The notes: generated by a model from the sequence alone, not told the origin. A stretch of DNA of 64,000 bases from Mastigias papua (GCA_964019165.1 OZ025271.1:8768775-8832774); one strand, 5' to 3'. Shown: positions 37,536-51,058, counted from the first letter of the stretch. Made by a program: numbers and translations.

Positions 37536-37748
37536 GGCATAGCTTAGAAAGCACATTTTGGTCTGAGCGAATAAAATTTTTCACCTTCACAAAATCTAAG
37601 TGTCAATCAAATTCGCTCATAATTTGCTGTCTAACCCCAAGAGGGAATCAAATTAAATTCGCTCATAATTCGCCCATGAGAGGAAATCATGAGCGAATTT
37701 AATTGTATTTAATTCACTCCGCTCAAAATGCGCTGTCTAAACTATGCC
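37536..37748. mobile_element. 213-bp PIF/Harbinger-like MITE
   Basis: Ends are GGCATAGCTTAGAAAGCACA and, mirrored, GGCATAGTTTAGACAGCGCA. TTA flanks both ends (37533-37535 and 37749-37751), the target duplication of PIF/Harbinger elements. Inside, GAGCGAATTTAATT and its mirror AAATTCGCTCATAATT recur. No coding capacity. Confidence 0.85.
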
Positions 37749-37749
37749 T

Positions 37750-38805
37750 TACAAAGTTCCAAACTTTTCTTTGCTAATTTTGGTTAGCAAAGATGAAGTT
37801 ATTTGCAACAAATCATGGTAACCTCTTCTAGCCAGTTTACTTCAATAAAAGTTAAGAAACTCTTAAGAAAATCTCAGCCTCAACTTCAGGAAAAGTGAAG
37901 GACATCGAGGCTCAAACGAAACAGTCGTTTTCTTGTAAAATAAGCATGTACTACAATATGATTGGAGAAATAAAACAATGTTTTCTTTATGTTAATGTGA
38001 TGCTAGTTTAATGTTAGTATAGAGGAACTTGTAGCAATGTGTTGTTCTTGAAGAAGAAAATAATATAAACGTAATGAGTGAATGAATGGAAAAAGGAGAG
38101 CAATAATGGAATCGCTACAGGTATCTCAAAGTAAAGTTTTACTTTTATGCTAAAGACTGCTGATAATAATGAAATGATGCCGCCTCCTCCTTGGTGCAAA
38201 ACCGTTGCATTGTGGGAAATGTAGTGTAAAACATCTGAGGGCTGTTGGCTTGCTGCAGTCCGCAGGCCGGGTCTCGTAATAAATCAATATCATCCCAAGG
38301 GCCATGGAAAACCTTCTTGAGGGCCTGATGTTACCCGTGGCCCGTGACACTGATATATGTGATATACGCAGTAAAACTGATGATTTTTAATGTACTTCTT
38401 CAGTAGGGAAACAATGCTATTAGAAAGAAACAAAAATCTAGGACTAACCCTAACCCTGTACTCCACGACCCTTTCCCAAGAGAAACCAAAGCAGCCTCAC
38501 AATGGGACAAAATATGCAGCATTAAACAGAGGGACATAAGCAGCGTCGATCTGGCCTTGTGCTCTATGACTCAGTCCAAAGACAATAAACAGAGTCCAGT
38601 TGGTTACACGTAATTTAAACTTCAATGGATCATTAACATCCGCCTTACAACTAATGCCAACCCAAACCATGACAGGTACCCTACACAATACCATAACGCT
38701 GGCTTTAACAGAGTCCTCCGCAAGTTGTAATTAGTGTGGTACAATTTATCATCAGTTTCGACCCCAGATGCATCGCAAGGAGTAATGTCCTACAAAAGTT
38801 ACGGG
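37750..38805. other. Third copy of a dispersed repeat; otherwise unassigned
   Basis: 37850-37960 is related to the two copies at 1436-1990. A CTAACCCTAACCCTG telomere-like run lies at about 38444-38459. No gene seen. Confidence 0.4.
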
Positions 38806-40177
38806 GATTTGGACTTTAATGTCCTGGGGACAAGGTTCACATTCAGAATTGAGCACAATATTCAGATTTGATGGTAGTCATCTTGTAACTGTCCAAAACA
38901 TGTCGTAGATAGAATATCGAAGCATCTAACTCAAATAACATCCGACTAGACATGTCAAGCTACATTTTCAATAGTTTTCCATAATTTTTACCCAGGGGTT
39001 TCCTCACATGAAGTGCCGTTACGATCAATTACTAACTATTCTCATACCGATGAGTTTGAATTAATGTGAAATTTTGATCACTTATTGCAAATAAATCAGA
39101 ATTTCAACAAAATACCATCCCACTAGGCATGTTAAGCTATATTTTGAATATTTTTCCATAATTTTTAACCCAGAGGGGTTCTCAAACGAAGTGCTGTTAT
39201 GATCAGTTACCTAGATTTCTCAAACCGATAAGCTTCATTAGTGTGAAATTTCGAACTCCCATTTCAAATGATATACGCCTACAGATAGGAACGGTACACA
39301 CTAGTACCAAATCGTAGTGAATTGTCTTTCAGAAAGTTGACCAAATCTTCAAGAAAGTTGACATTATGGAGGAAGTAAGCGGCTTTTCGACATTGAGAGA
39401 AACTGAGCATTGAAATCGGTTGCCGCACACGCAAACTTTGCTGAAATAAATGTATGGAAAAGCTAGCACCTTAACATTCAATGTAAAGAAATAGAAAGTA
39501 TTGTAACGTCTGCTCAAAGTGTATGGTAGCGAAGTAGCATCTAAGCAAAATTTAGCACCTTCCGTTGACATTATGTCCATCTGCAGAAAGATGGGAGATA
39601 AGGGAGTCTTTGAAGAAAGTTGGCAAATCCTGAAAGGTTGAATATTCTTGGGTGAAATCTAATAGTTAGACTGCAACTATTTATAGAGAACAAAACGATG
39701 ACGGTCATAATATTCTAATAGTGTTTAATTGCCAGTGCACCTTTGCCCATACCCAGTAGCTATGAGATTGTGGGCAGAGGTAGCAGAAGAGGATCTATTG
39801 TTGCATGACTTTGCATTATTTGTCAGACTTCAGCCAAAACCATTCAATTAAGTGCAGTTTGGATGCCATTGGAGGTTGCCATGCCTCCCAGCTGATTTGT
39901 ACTCGCTAAATCTGCATTAAGTGCACCCCCCCCTAGCAAAATCACCCTGTTTGTGGGCCTGTTGGTGTGCGTAGTACACTATTCTTCCTATAATTAATGA
40001 GGAGACTAACTAGCTTATAAGACTGACAGAATAGTTACAACTCCAAATATTACCTCTAACAAATGTATTTACACTGTACCTCACATTATCTGCTGGCACG
40101 TCTATTGATAATGGCTATGTTCTTGTTGTTAATGAGAGATTGAAAATTTACGTTAATTAGATGTCATCGGACAGAGA

Positions 40178-40750
40178 CAGGGTGTCCACTGAGTTGAAGT
40201 TGAAATTCCAACCCAATTTTCAGAAAAAAGTGATATTTTTCCAGCCTTTTGGTCATAAAAAGCACATTGTTTTCCAGCCATACCTTGAATTTTGATATGA
40301 AACTCCAGCCATTGAAATTGCAATCCGATTATTATCAGAAAGTATTGCGTGGCCATAAATTTCCAATACACTGGAATTTCCTAAATAAAGTAAATTTCTT
40401 CCAGTAAACCACCCCCGGAGGATAAGATTTCTAGGAGCACTTCCACTCAGTCATAACTACAGATGCAGGAAGTTGTGAAAACAACAGAAAGTGAAACATT
40501 TGCTTGACATCTTGTTTGTGGGCGGGAAATCTGACCTTTCAGACCTTTACAACACAATTGACTGCAATTGCATTGTTAAAAAAGATGAGTAAAAACTGTA
40601 ATTAGACCCAAAAATTAGATTTCCAGCTTTTCCAGCCAAAGTAGGAGAAAACCATATGGTTTTACAGCTTTTCCAGCCAAATTCTGAAAAAAGGCCCATT
40701 TTCCAGCTTTTCCAGCTATTCCAGCTTTTCCAGCCAGAGTGGACACCATG
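40178..40750. mobile_element. Nested ~570-bp hAT-like MITE
   Basis: The ends read CAGGGTGTCCACT and, mirrored, CATGGTGTCCACT. AGAGA occurs just outside both (40173-40177 and 40751-40755). Inside the right end the motif TTTTCCAGC or TTTTCCAGCC recurs many times (about 40620-40740). hAT is suggested by the CAGGG start; the expected 8-bp duplication is not seen. Confidence 0.55.
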
Positions 40751-40939
40751 AGAGAATATGACGTAATGGAACGTGCAGGCACCACTTTTGATGAACCCCC
40801 TCAGTTAGATATTATGAAACAATCTCCAAACTGTAGTTTAACATGCTCACTTGGATATTCGTTAAAATTCTGTTCTACTTCCATGCAGAGGCTGAAATTT
40901 CATATTAAGGAAAGTTCATCGAACTGACAATGTGACATA

Positions 40940-41143
40940 CAGTTGACATCCGCTATTTCGACTGTCCCCCTATCTCGAACATTCGCTATTTCGAACCAAT
41001 TTCTGGTTCCCTTGGTTTTGCTATAGGGTTGCGTACAGAAAAACCGTTCGCTATCTCGACTGCTCGCTTTTTCGAATATTCGTCATGTCGAACCGCTTTC
41101 TGTTTCCCCTGGACGAAAAGTGCTCGCCATCTCGAAAATTGGA
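40940..41143 (+). mobile_element. Nested pogo/Tigger-like MITE end
   Basis: TA then CAGTTGACATCCGCTATTTC, with CGCTATTTCGAAC, CGCTATCTCGAC, CGCTTTTTCGAA and CGCCATCTCGAA repeated over 200 bp. A CAGT start and clustered CGCTATTTCGAA motifs are those of pogo/Tigger-type termini. The element is cut by the palindrome at 41144 and its other end was not found. Confidence 0.6.
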
Positions 41144-41528
41144 GCTAGTATGGTTTTGCACCTCACAGTGATAACAAGGGGCTACACCCATAAATTATAC
41201 ACCATTTGATAGCTCTTCATCTGTACATTCATATTCTACCCGATGTACCCCCATAGGGTAGGGTTTCCGTTAGCAGTAAGGGAAGGGTTAGGGCTAGCGC
41301 TAGTTGTTTCTTGTCCGCCATTTTGAATATCGTGAGTATTTCGATGATGTTCATAATGGCTGACAAGGAATAACTAACACTAACCCCAACCCTAACCCTG
41401 ACCCCACCCCTACCCCTATGGGGGTAAATTGGGTAGCATATGAATGTACAGATGAAGAGCTATCGAATGGTGTATAATTTATGGGTGTAGCCCCCTGTTA
41501 TCACTGTGAGGTGCAAAACCGTACTAGC
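41144..41528. mobile_element. 385-bp palindromic element with telomere-like core
   Basis: GCTAGTATGGTTTTGCACCT on the left is mirrored at the right end (GCTAGTACGGTTTTGCACCT). The halves match along most of their length, with a short unpaired centre near 41336. Both halves contain worn TTAGGG/CCCTAA-type runs (for example AACCCTAACCCTGACC at about 41387). Confidence 0.85.
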
Positions 41529-42059
41529 ACCCGAACATTTTTGTTTTTGGTTATGTTAACATGCCTAGTTGGACGTTATTTCATTGAAATTCTGATTTAT
41601 TTGCAATAAGTGATAGACAATTCACATTAATTCAAACTCATCGGTATGAGAATATGACGAAAGTGATCGTAACGGCACTTTGTTTGAGGAACCCCCAGGG
41701 TTAAACATTATGAATAAATAGTCAAAATGTATCTTACCAAGTTTAGTCGGATGTTATTTCACTGAAATTCTGATTTATTTGCAATAAGTGATCGACAATT
41801 CACATTAATTCACACTCATCGGTATAGGAATATGACGTAATTGATCGTAACGGCACTTCGTTTGAGGAACCCCTCTTGGTTAAAAATTATGGAAAAATAT
41901 TCAAAATGTAGCTTAACATGTCTAGTCGGATGTTATTTGAGTTAGATGCTTCGATATTCTATCTACGACATGTTTTGGACAGTTACAAGATGACTACCAT
42001 CCAATCTGAATGTTGTGCTCGAATCTGAATGTGAATCTTGTCCCCAGTACATTAACGTG

Positions 42060-45000
42060 GGATTTGCCTATTACCCAAAAACCTGCTCATCAGCCCCGAT
42101 CAATTAACTGCAACAAATGACAATACGAAGACTGATATTTCCATACATTATCATTTCAAAGCGGCCTACGTCACAGTTTGGCAAACTGAAACTGCCATAA
42201 ACTTAAACTAGTGGTCAAAATGTAGTACAATAGATCGTGAGCATACTTCTATTTTGACACAAAAACAGCAAACAGTACCTGATAATCAAATCTTTATGTT
42301 GCCTTCCAAAGATTTAGACGTTTATCTTGCCTTCCAAAGATTTAAATGAAAGCCTTCGAAAGAATTAGATGAAAGCGAGCTAATGCAAATAGAACTTCGT
42401 GTCTCGTGTCTCAACTGGATGCTCAACGAAAGTCAAACACGGAAGGAAGTGAATTCAAAGATGACGGGGGGGGGGGGGGGGGTTCAAAGGGACGGTCTTT
42501 GTCTTGCTACAACTTAGTGGCGGAGCAATGTTATTGGTGGGGGGTGGGGCTCTAGTAGAGAAAGTAAAACCACTGGGATATAGATGGGGTGCCAAAACTG
42601 GCACTAAAGTACATTTGCTAGAAATTTTGGAGAGGCAACAGCCCTATAAAGCACCCACAGATCCACGGCCAGTGTATCCTAAGCAGTTCACTGCACACAC
42701 TATATGGTGATAGACATAGGCAACCTGTAATGGGGGGGGGGCAGTCAGAGAATCTAGTATAGAACGCCCTTTAGTGGGACACCCCTGAGAAAGGATCACA
42801 ATTATAAAACATTTATGGCAATGCCCTCTACTTTAACTCTAGAAAAAGCAGGGGGTCGTTATAATCACGGGGTTATAAACTCCTCAAAAATTATATAAGC
42901 AGGGGTCAGAATTAGCGACGGGCTTTGAAATTTATAAAACTGTGTGCCAATCTGTTTCCTTAAAGCCCATGCTAAACGATCCAACATCTCGTCCAACAGT
43001 CATCCGACATATATTGAACTAAAATAGTTCACTCTTGACATGACTTGACTTGATTCGCAAACCCATATATTTTTATTATAAGCCTTTTAACCTACACTGC
43101 TAGTCTATGATTTAATTTGAATATAGGAGCATGGGAACAGCCTTAGTTACAAAGAGGCACTACATGGGAGCACGACTAGTGAGTACACACTCCTACATAT
43201 GATATGAATACCTAATGTGTCGCTGAGCCTCAGCATTCCAATGACTGTTTTGATTTTGAGCCTAAAAATATTCTTATATTATAATTGAATATTTGTGATT
43301 TTGAGTCGTTATTTTCTTATACACTATTCCTACTAAGAAGTGGTTGAATTAAGAATTGTGTACATAACATTCACGGAAGAGTTATCGAGTTGCGTCATAG
43401 TGCAATTATCTCTCTTATTGTATATGTGAATCTCATACATGCTTTGTTTTCTAAAGAAAACTCAAATGAGCAAATCATCCAAACCTTGATGAAGCTTACA
43501 CATTGCATTATTCTTATATTATTCTTGAAATTCAGCTATATTCAGCATTGATATTCTTATAGACTATATTCTTATACACAAGATGTCTGTATCAATGCAA
43601 TATATTTACACCTATGACAAGATGCAAATATGTCGAGATTTCAACAATTCACAGGGGTTATTCACTGATAAAATTTGCCATGCTAATCAGGGCAGATTTT
43701 GACATGGGGTACAAGACAATTGAGCTATGAAATCTAACTGTTTCAGGCAGTAGATGATCCAGGGCTTGAGGGTCTAAAAGCGTAGCCTCTGAAACTGTTT
43801 GTAAATCATTCCCTTCAAACTCTCGCAAATGCAAGGAAATGCCCTTTCTTAAATATGTCCTCCTACATTTCACTTACAGCGACAATGGAATATGGCACGG
43901 TATTTTACTTACTCTTACCATTAAGTTCACAACGGTTAAGCGAAATCGTCATTGATCACGTGGGGTCCAGACTACCCATTGTCCCCCATGGGTACGCCAC
44001 TGGCTGCAGAACATTCAGATCATACTGCGCTCCACTCAACATTATGATTTGTACGCACCCCTGAATCAAATCATATTTTGACTCTTTTGGCCAAACAATT
44101 CAACAGCGACCAACAGTACCTCAGAACATTAGCGCTCTATTGTTGAATCATCGAAACTTTTTGAAAATTTTTAGGTTTCATCAATAATTTGTTGTATAAT
44201 TCAACAATATGGCCAAACGTTGCAACTTTGACCATCCAACAAATGCTGGAGGAATTGCCCGGGGGTTTACACATTGAAATTAAAGTCAGTAACTCGACAT
44301 ATTCCAGGTTTACCAAAACAAGCTTCAGTATTTAATACACAAGGATTCGCAATACGATCGAGATCTCAAACACTTCTTCCAAAGAAATTAAGAGGGAGGC
44401 GTTTAATCGGGGTCCAAGAGTAGACGCAATGGTAGGTACATTCACACTAACAACTCATACTGTATTCTTACATGATGGTAAAACAACCCTAACATTTACC
44501 GCTCTCTCCTTCACAAAAGTCTTTCTTAGGTGGGCCAAAATACTGCGAAAAAGTATTTTATTTTCCCCACCGCTACTAGGACAGCATTGAATATACTGGG
44601 GACTGTTCCTCATTTTGCAAAACACTGCTCTGTGTGGTAGGGGTTACACGATTTCCATTAATAATTCAGCAAAGTGTATCATTTATTGTATTTCTGATAC
44701 GTTCATTTGCTCATTATTATCGAAGAACCTCGACAAGAGTGAACATATGAAAATTCTTCCATTGCTATACCTAAAACATGCCATTCTACGTCATAGCCTA
44801 TGCAAACAATTTTATTATGCCCTATTGTGTATTATAGCCATACTTTCGAGAATTCCCAATTATAAACAATTGGCTGGCTACATGCAATTATAGGGTGTGC
44901 TTCAAGTACTCTGTGCTGCCCCTCTCAAATTATAGGACATGGACAAGGGAAAACGCCAGAGTTGTAAAGATTAAGATGCAGCTGCGTAGGAGAAATGGGC

Positions 45001-47335
45001 ATTTTAGAGTAATACCCAGGGAAAAATTTAAGATCAGGTCTTATAGATATTAGGGAAACGGACAGTGTCATATAAAGATACAAATATTCAGGATAGAAAG
45101 TGCGATCTGAAAATAATCATATTCTTTTGAGAACCTTTTGTTGTACATGTTTGGATGAACTTCGACTCATAGTGTCACCAAAGTGGAGAATGAGGGACAT
45201 ACCCTATGGCGTATGCTATAAAGCTCTATTGCAGATCAGCTTCATGCATTTCCTATCAGGATGGCCACGGAGTTTGGGAGCCTCAGCTCTGGGAGGGGTT
45301 TCACTGTATGTTATCCAATTTTACTACCAAATGTAACTTAGTACACTTATTGACAACCAGGGGCACAGCTACGGGGGGATCCTAGGGATGCAGACCTCTG
45401 CCATTTTTTTAAAATCGTAAAAGTAGCCCTTTTCTTGAAAAATTTTTGAGCTATATATTGCATTTTTGTTAAATAGATCTGATTATAATCACCTTTAGAC
45501 CTGAAAGTAGCAAGATCTTAAAAGTTTTTCTTTTTTAACGTCTAAGTGACGGGAGCTTGGAACTTAAATTCTTCATCTATTAAATTGCTGTTTCCTTTTA
45601 TGGAGAAAATTCACTGATATGGTACATATCCGTAGAGAGCTGACAAAGATTGGGGACATTGTATCACTCTATGAGGTAAATGAGCTATTCAATACAACAC
45701 AAAATATAACTCTCCCCCTAGGTCATTTATTACAATAGTAATTGCCACGAATGGAGTAGCTGTAGCCCTCTCCCCTAATAAATCTCCTTTGCTACAGTCT
45801 CTTCAAAGCTTGAAAGTATCAATCCAACCTGTATTCTCTTAGAAGAATTTCTTGTATGCCTTTCTATGTGGACTTGACCCAAAACTCCTAGTTGCGCAAC
45901 TGAAAGCCCTCTATAGTCCTTCAATTTTGAGCCCTCTTCACTAGGTGCAAACATTGCTGTATTCAACATAGGTTAGTTTTAACCCATTTCTGTTCACATG
46001 GCAACTTTCTGAAAACTGGTGTGACTACCAATCAACGGCGAACCTGGTTTAGTTTTATTTACGCGTGCACAACTCACGATATTGCACAATTTATGACAGC
46101 TCCTCAGAAAACCGCTTTCTTTCTTCAAGTCTCTGTTCCATTTTCTTGCAAGTAAAGACTAGTTTTATTTATGTTCATATGATGCAATTTAACTTGAGTT
46201 AGATTTAGCCCAAGTTGAACTTAGGTTAGTTTGCGTAGTGTGAATATGGCTTTATACTCCATTGGAACCGTACTTCTGGAATCAACATACCATTTAAGAA
46301 AGTGCAGCAGTAATATACCGAGTGCAATAAGACTAATGGGGGTATCATACCTTACACACCCCACTGTAAATCTTCACATATATCGCTGCTTCTGCTTCTC
46401 TGGAATCAAGTATTCTATTTTCTATTATTTTAACCTAAAGCACTCCTAAAGCACATCTTAGCTTTTCTGGGTGAGCAGAGGAGACGAATCTTCCAGCTGA
46501 AGGGGAAATGCCCCCGCCGTTCCCCTTTTACCTTTCTGCATGAATTGAAAGCATAATGAAGTCAAGTATGAGTGGCAGTACGCTAATCTTTCAACTTCTG
46601 GGCCTATTTGTATGTCAAAAACAGAGATTTCCACAGATTCTCACGGATTGTGTTTACAACCCCCAAGCTTTGATATTCTCCATACTTCAGGGGCTTCTTT
46701 CTCTAAGCTGTTTAATCAAAAGGCCAACACAGTATAAGACATTGGCTCTGGATACCAAGGAAATTGTATTCAATTGTAGCAAGTCAATTTTCATTCGATA
46801 CATTAACAGTTAAGGCCTACATTACCTTTGTCCTTTATGTCACTTTGAAATACGTCATTTCATAAGCATGAATCGAATTATAGCTATCAGGCGTATGTTA
46901 CTGATTTTAAGAGCAGAAATTATATTGCTCCATTCTATGATTTTTGTTTGACTCTCACGTCTAGCACAATAACTTGAACTTCTATATCCTCTAGAGGTGG
47001 AGGACAACCTATCTTGGGGAATTAAAATTTATTAACCAACATAAACACAATATCTTGTAATTGCATGTATTGTTTGATAACTTAAAAGATATACCACGTC
47101 ATAGCTCTGACTTCCATATAAATGGGCTGCAAGCAGAGCAGATGTAACCAGCTACCATATAATCACACAAGAACCCCCTTAAGGTATCAGAGCTGGAGGG
47201 GATTAATATAACCAGGGGAAGGGAAAGATGCCGTAGTTATTTATTTGTATCTAGCAAATATACGTGCTGCTTCTCATAGTAATTCTACTACAAAGTATTA
47301 GGCTAATAAACTAGCATATCGCAGCTCATGGTTCT
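42060..47335. other. No gene recognised; homopolymer runs and short repeat ends
   Basis: Over 5 kb without a convincing gene. Poly-G runs lie at about 42466-42482 and 42733-42742. Fragments such as GGGGCACAGCTACGGGGGGA near 45360 resemble common repeat ends. The longest open frames (44615-44893 + and 46556-46813 +) have no recognisable domain or splice context. Confidence 0.5.
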
Positions 47336-47339
47336 CAAG

Positions 47340-47645
47340 GATGTTTGAAACTATTTCCTAACTCTTCCAGGACATCCAGGGCAACTTTTGAAACTTTCTC
47401 TGACTTTTCATGCATTTTCAATAGATTTCGTCATACCATCAACAATGAATAGTATCAACAATGAAAGAATGACAGCAACGAGAGTGCAGGAACGCAATTA
47501 CCAGGAAAGCATCCATTGACTTTTCCAGGCTTTCCAGGTTGTCACTAACCTCAACCCTAAATATTCTGACATTTTCAGGTTTTCTTTTACTTCATACCCT
47601 TATTCCCTGACTTATTCCCTAACTTTATTCCAGATTGCCAAAACT
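47340..47645. repeat. Dispersed TTCCAGG/TTCCCTGAC-rich repeat
   Basis: TTCCAGGACATCCAGG, TTTTCCAGGCTTTCCAGG and ATTCCCTGACTTATTCCC recur over 300 bp. This composition is typical of hAT-derived non-autonomous elements in marine invertebrates; ends were not defined. Confidence 0.35.
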
Positions 47646-47649
47646 TTTC

Positions 47650-50630
47650 AGACTCCTGATAACCATGCTTATAAGCACTGAACTGAATGGCTATACTCCT
47701 GCAAAAGAGTACTTTACTCCCAGTATACAAGAAAGCCGGTGATTCATATTGTCACACGTTTGTGAAGTGACACCATTTCGCTGCCCCCCCCCCCCCCACA
47801 ACAAATAGATCTTAGATTGGCTCTGCAGAAGTGCACACCTTAATTAGACATAAACAATACGCTGTCGCTCCCGACAATAATGTAATTTTCTATATTACTT
47901 TGTGAACTTCTAAATACATGGTTTAAAATGAAGTTCTCCTTCTTAACAGGAGTAATTCACAGTTGTGTGTGAAGCTAACCATAATGGCCTACAAAACACA
48001 TTGACCATTTTGGTAATTTGACATGTTAAAAACTAACATGTTATACAATCAACGCCATGAGAAAATGAGGGTTTTTACTAGGCAACTTACCTGATAAGAA
48101 AATAGCTTGGAAATGTATAGTCTCCTGATAAAACGCTCGCATTCATTTAACAAGGTAACTGTCAACGACCAATATCACACCAAAGGCAAAATAATGAAGC
48201 CAAAATGAGACTAGGTACTTCATGTGTATCCGTATCCAATTCAACATGAAATGTTTTGCCCGGCAGATGCTTGCAAAATGAGAATTGAAGGGTGATATTA
48301 AAGACCAAATTCCAATTAAATTGTAGTGAAATGGAAATCAGTTCGATTATATTAATCAATAGTCCTAAAAGGGAAACATCAGATTACGAAGTGGTACAAA
48401 GATAAAAGATCTTGAATTGTTTACCCACCCCAACTAAGGGAATGGTCATAAAGTGTCTGCTATATGGGGGTGGATGATATTTGACTGGGCCATAAAAAAC
48501 TCTACCTTACATTTATGGGGCTATAAAAAGCAGTCAGGCCCATTCTATCGGGCCATGGAGAATTTAATGAAGAATGGCATTTTTTGAATCAAATAAACAG
48601 GTGGCTAATTTGCAATTGGTACCAGCAATTGGCACTCCAACAGATGTAGACAGACTACAGTACCAATGCACTATCCAAAGTTGTAACCTTTTCAAAACGT
48701 CAGCCCGATACTGCTTATTACAACTGAATCATGGCTATACTAAAGTTTTTTATACAAGAACAATTTCTTATGAACACGAACTTGAAAAACTGATGTTCAT
48801 CTTCATCTCCAGAACTGTCGGAAAATCCTTTCTCAATCATAGAAACAATAGCATCACAATGAGACTTTTTTCAAATTTTACACATCTGCAATCGATATGT
48901 CTTGAGCAGTAATCTTTTGGTACCTGCCTTTTATTTCATGGAAGCTTTATTTAACAATGTTTCATGGGCTCAGGCCATAACTATGGGGTTGCATAGGGTG
49001 ACAAATGCCACCCCTGGGTAACAGACTCCCAGCTGTTTGCTACCCCTAGAAATTTTTCAGCAGTTTTTCATTATTGCTTTATAGTAAGGATATATTTCCT
49101 AAAGTTTGGTTGATCTCAGTTTCAGCATATACAGTGCAGTTCATTCTTTCCATTTCCACATATTTATCCATTTAGTATTGACAATTATGATGACATAAAA
49201 GTATGGAATATGCTCTCAGATTTTGTGACACATGATTTACCACGACAGTTCTGCAACACCAGAAACACAGGCCTGGCTACGGGGTTTATGGGGTCAGGAA
49301 AAATATCCTGAGTTTACTATTGGACCACAAATGTTAAACATTAATCTCTATACCTGCATCCGTTGTTTCTACATAGAATTGAGAAATTCCCCCCCCCAAC
49401 CTTCCCCCCGCAAAAAATTGCTTTGCGTACAGTCATATAATGAAATGAAAAGGAGCAAATAGCCTCTGTTTGCATATATCGTTTTTTCTGCATACGAGGT
49501 AAATTCAATAGATCATCCATAAACGTGTTTTTGCTTGAGCATCGTTAGTGTTCCATCAAAGCCAGGGTGCTTATTTTGTAGCATTGGAAATCTTTTATCG
49601 TTATATTGAATAGTCAAGAATCTTGATTCCATGATTACACGTTGGATATTTGCTATGCCAGTATTAATGAAGCTTTGAACATGTGACATTGTAAGCTCCA
49701 ACTATAAAGTAAGTAGGCCCAAGTTCAAAAACAACGCACATCTTTAGATTTTGACACAGGTGACCAATTTTACTAGAGATATATAGAGATTTATTCATAT
49801 GCTTGCATTCCTTCTTGTAATTGATGAGGTTTGAGTGATCTAAGTCATGATGACTTAGTTAAGCATTTTTAAATTCACAGTCTTTAATCCTTATATATAA
49901 CAGTCAATAACCGATTACAGATATATATAACACAGGTGCATTTCCATAGACTGCATAAATGATCTACAGAATGTGATTTTAATTTATTTTATATAAATTA
50001 TTGACATGTTTACTTAACTAGGTTTTAAACTCATTTCATCATAGTAAACTAGATTCTAGAACACCAGTCTGATACCAAAAATTATCAGAAATGTACCGAA
50101 AAGGACATGACTGTAGGAACCTGGATTCAATATTCATCTTTACAAGGTATCGTAAATTCTGAAACTGACACCTTTCTAAAAACCACATGGAAAAGCCTTG
50201 ATCAAGACTTTCCCCATGAATAAGCACCATACCAAACCTTTGAATTGTTTATACGCCTGTTATAAATAACAGAGTCATTCAATAAGCTTCTGTGGGATTG
50301 TACCATATATATTTTTCTGCCTTAAATGGGAATCAGTGGCATATTACGAGAATGCCTAGGGGCTTCTTGTAATATAGTATTTTGTGAAAAAACTATTACC
50401 ATTAACAGGGAAATGACGCAATAAGTATAAAGGCCTGTCTGTTAAAAGCATCTGAGGGACACTATGGGGCCTGAAAAAATGTTGGGGGCAATTAAGAGTT
50501 GAACTAGCCTCAATCTATGTCAGCTACGCCACTGCTGTAAAAAGGCCTTCCAATCGAATAATCCCCCATTCAAAAACATAAAAATGGCCTCTATGGGGGT
50601 TTATTTGACCTTAATGGCCCATTAAGCAAT
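47650..50630. other. No gene recognised
   Basis: Poly-C runs at about 47785-47797 and 49390-49397. The 112-codon frame at 48574-48912 + is not attributable to a family. Text near 48965-49030 and 50500-50540 resembles worn repeat ends. Confidence 0.45.
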
Positions 50631-50639
50631 ATGCATTAA

Positions 50640-51056
50640 AGGCAAAATAATTCGGACACAAAAATGTTGGACAAAATACTTTCGGACGTTTTTCAACGTT
50701 ATTTCGGACGTTTACAGAGAAATTTCGGACGAATACAAATAGCTGATATTTAGTTATTTTTAATGCTTTAAAAATATATTTTATTGTCAACTCTTTCAAC
50801 TGATTGATTCAATTGATTTTGGGGTATGAGTGACATTAAAACCTTCTAGGAATTCGATTCCATTCGGGTGGCAACGGTCAGTTTTTCCGGCATAAATTAG
50901 CTGCATTGGTAGAAAGTCACCATCTGCAATCACTGTAAAGATTCCAGTGATTTGTTTCTGTTTTCCTTTCGGCCGTGATTTGTTTCTATTTTCCTTTCCT
51001 CCTATTGGCACAGATTTTGTGCTTTTTACTTCAAGAGTTGTGTTTCTAGTACACAC
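50640..51056 (-). pseudogene. pogo/Tigger-type transposase fragment (DDE-1)
   Basis: The minus strand from 51056 to 50796 encodes KGKQKQITGIFTVIADGDFL then PMQLIYAGKTDRCHPN and GFNVTHTPKS. This order (KQIT, G.FLP.QLIY.GKT.RCHP, HTP) is the centre of the DDE-1 domain of pogo/Tigger transposases, between the first and second catalytic Asp, neither of which is present. There is no in-frame ATG before it. Downstream (50640-50740) TTTCGGAC occurs four times in 90 bp, like the subterminal repeats of the same family. Confidence 0.8.
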
Positions 51057-51058
51057 GT

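Larger units (their letters stand above)
38812..42058. mobile_element. 3.25-kb foldback element with 8-bp target duplication and nested insertions
   Basis: The left end (CTTTAATGTCCTGGGGACAA) is mirrored at the right end (TTAATGTACTGGGGACAAG read inward). GGGATTTG flanks both sides (38804-38811 and 42059-42066), an 8-bp target duplication. The arms are built of direct subrepeats of about 175-180 bp: two in the left arm (from about 38952 and 39128) and three in the right (near 41562, 41742 and 41922). Long inverted arms made of subrepeats are the hallmark of foldback elements. The middle carries a hAT-like MITE (40178-40750), a pogo-like end (40940) and a 385-bp palindrome (41144-41528). No transposase gene was recognised. 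Confidence 0.75.
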
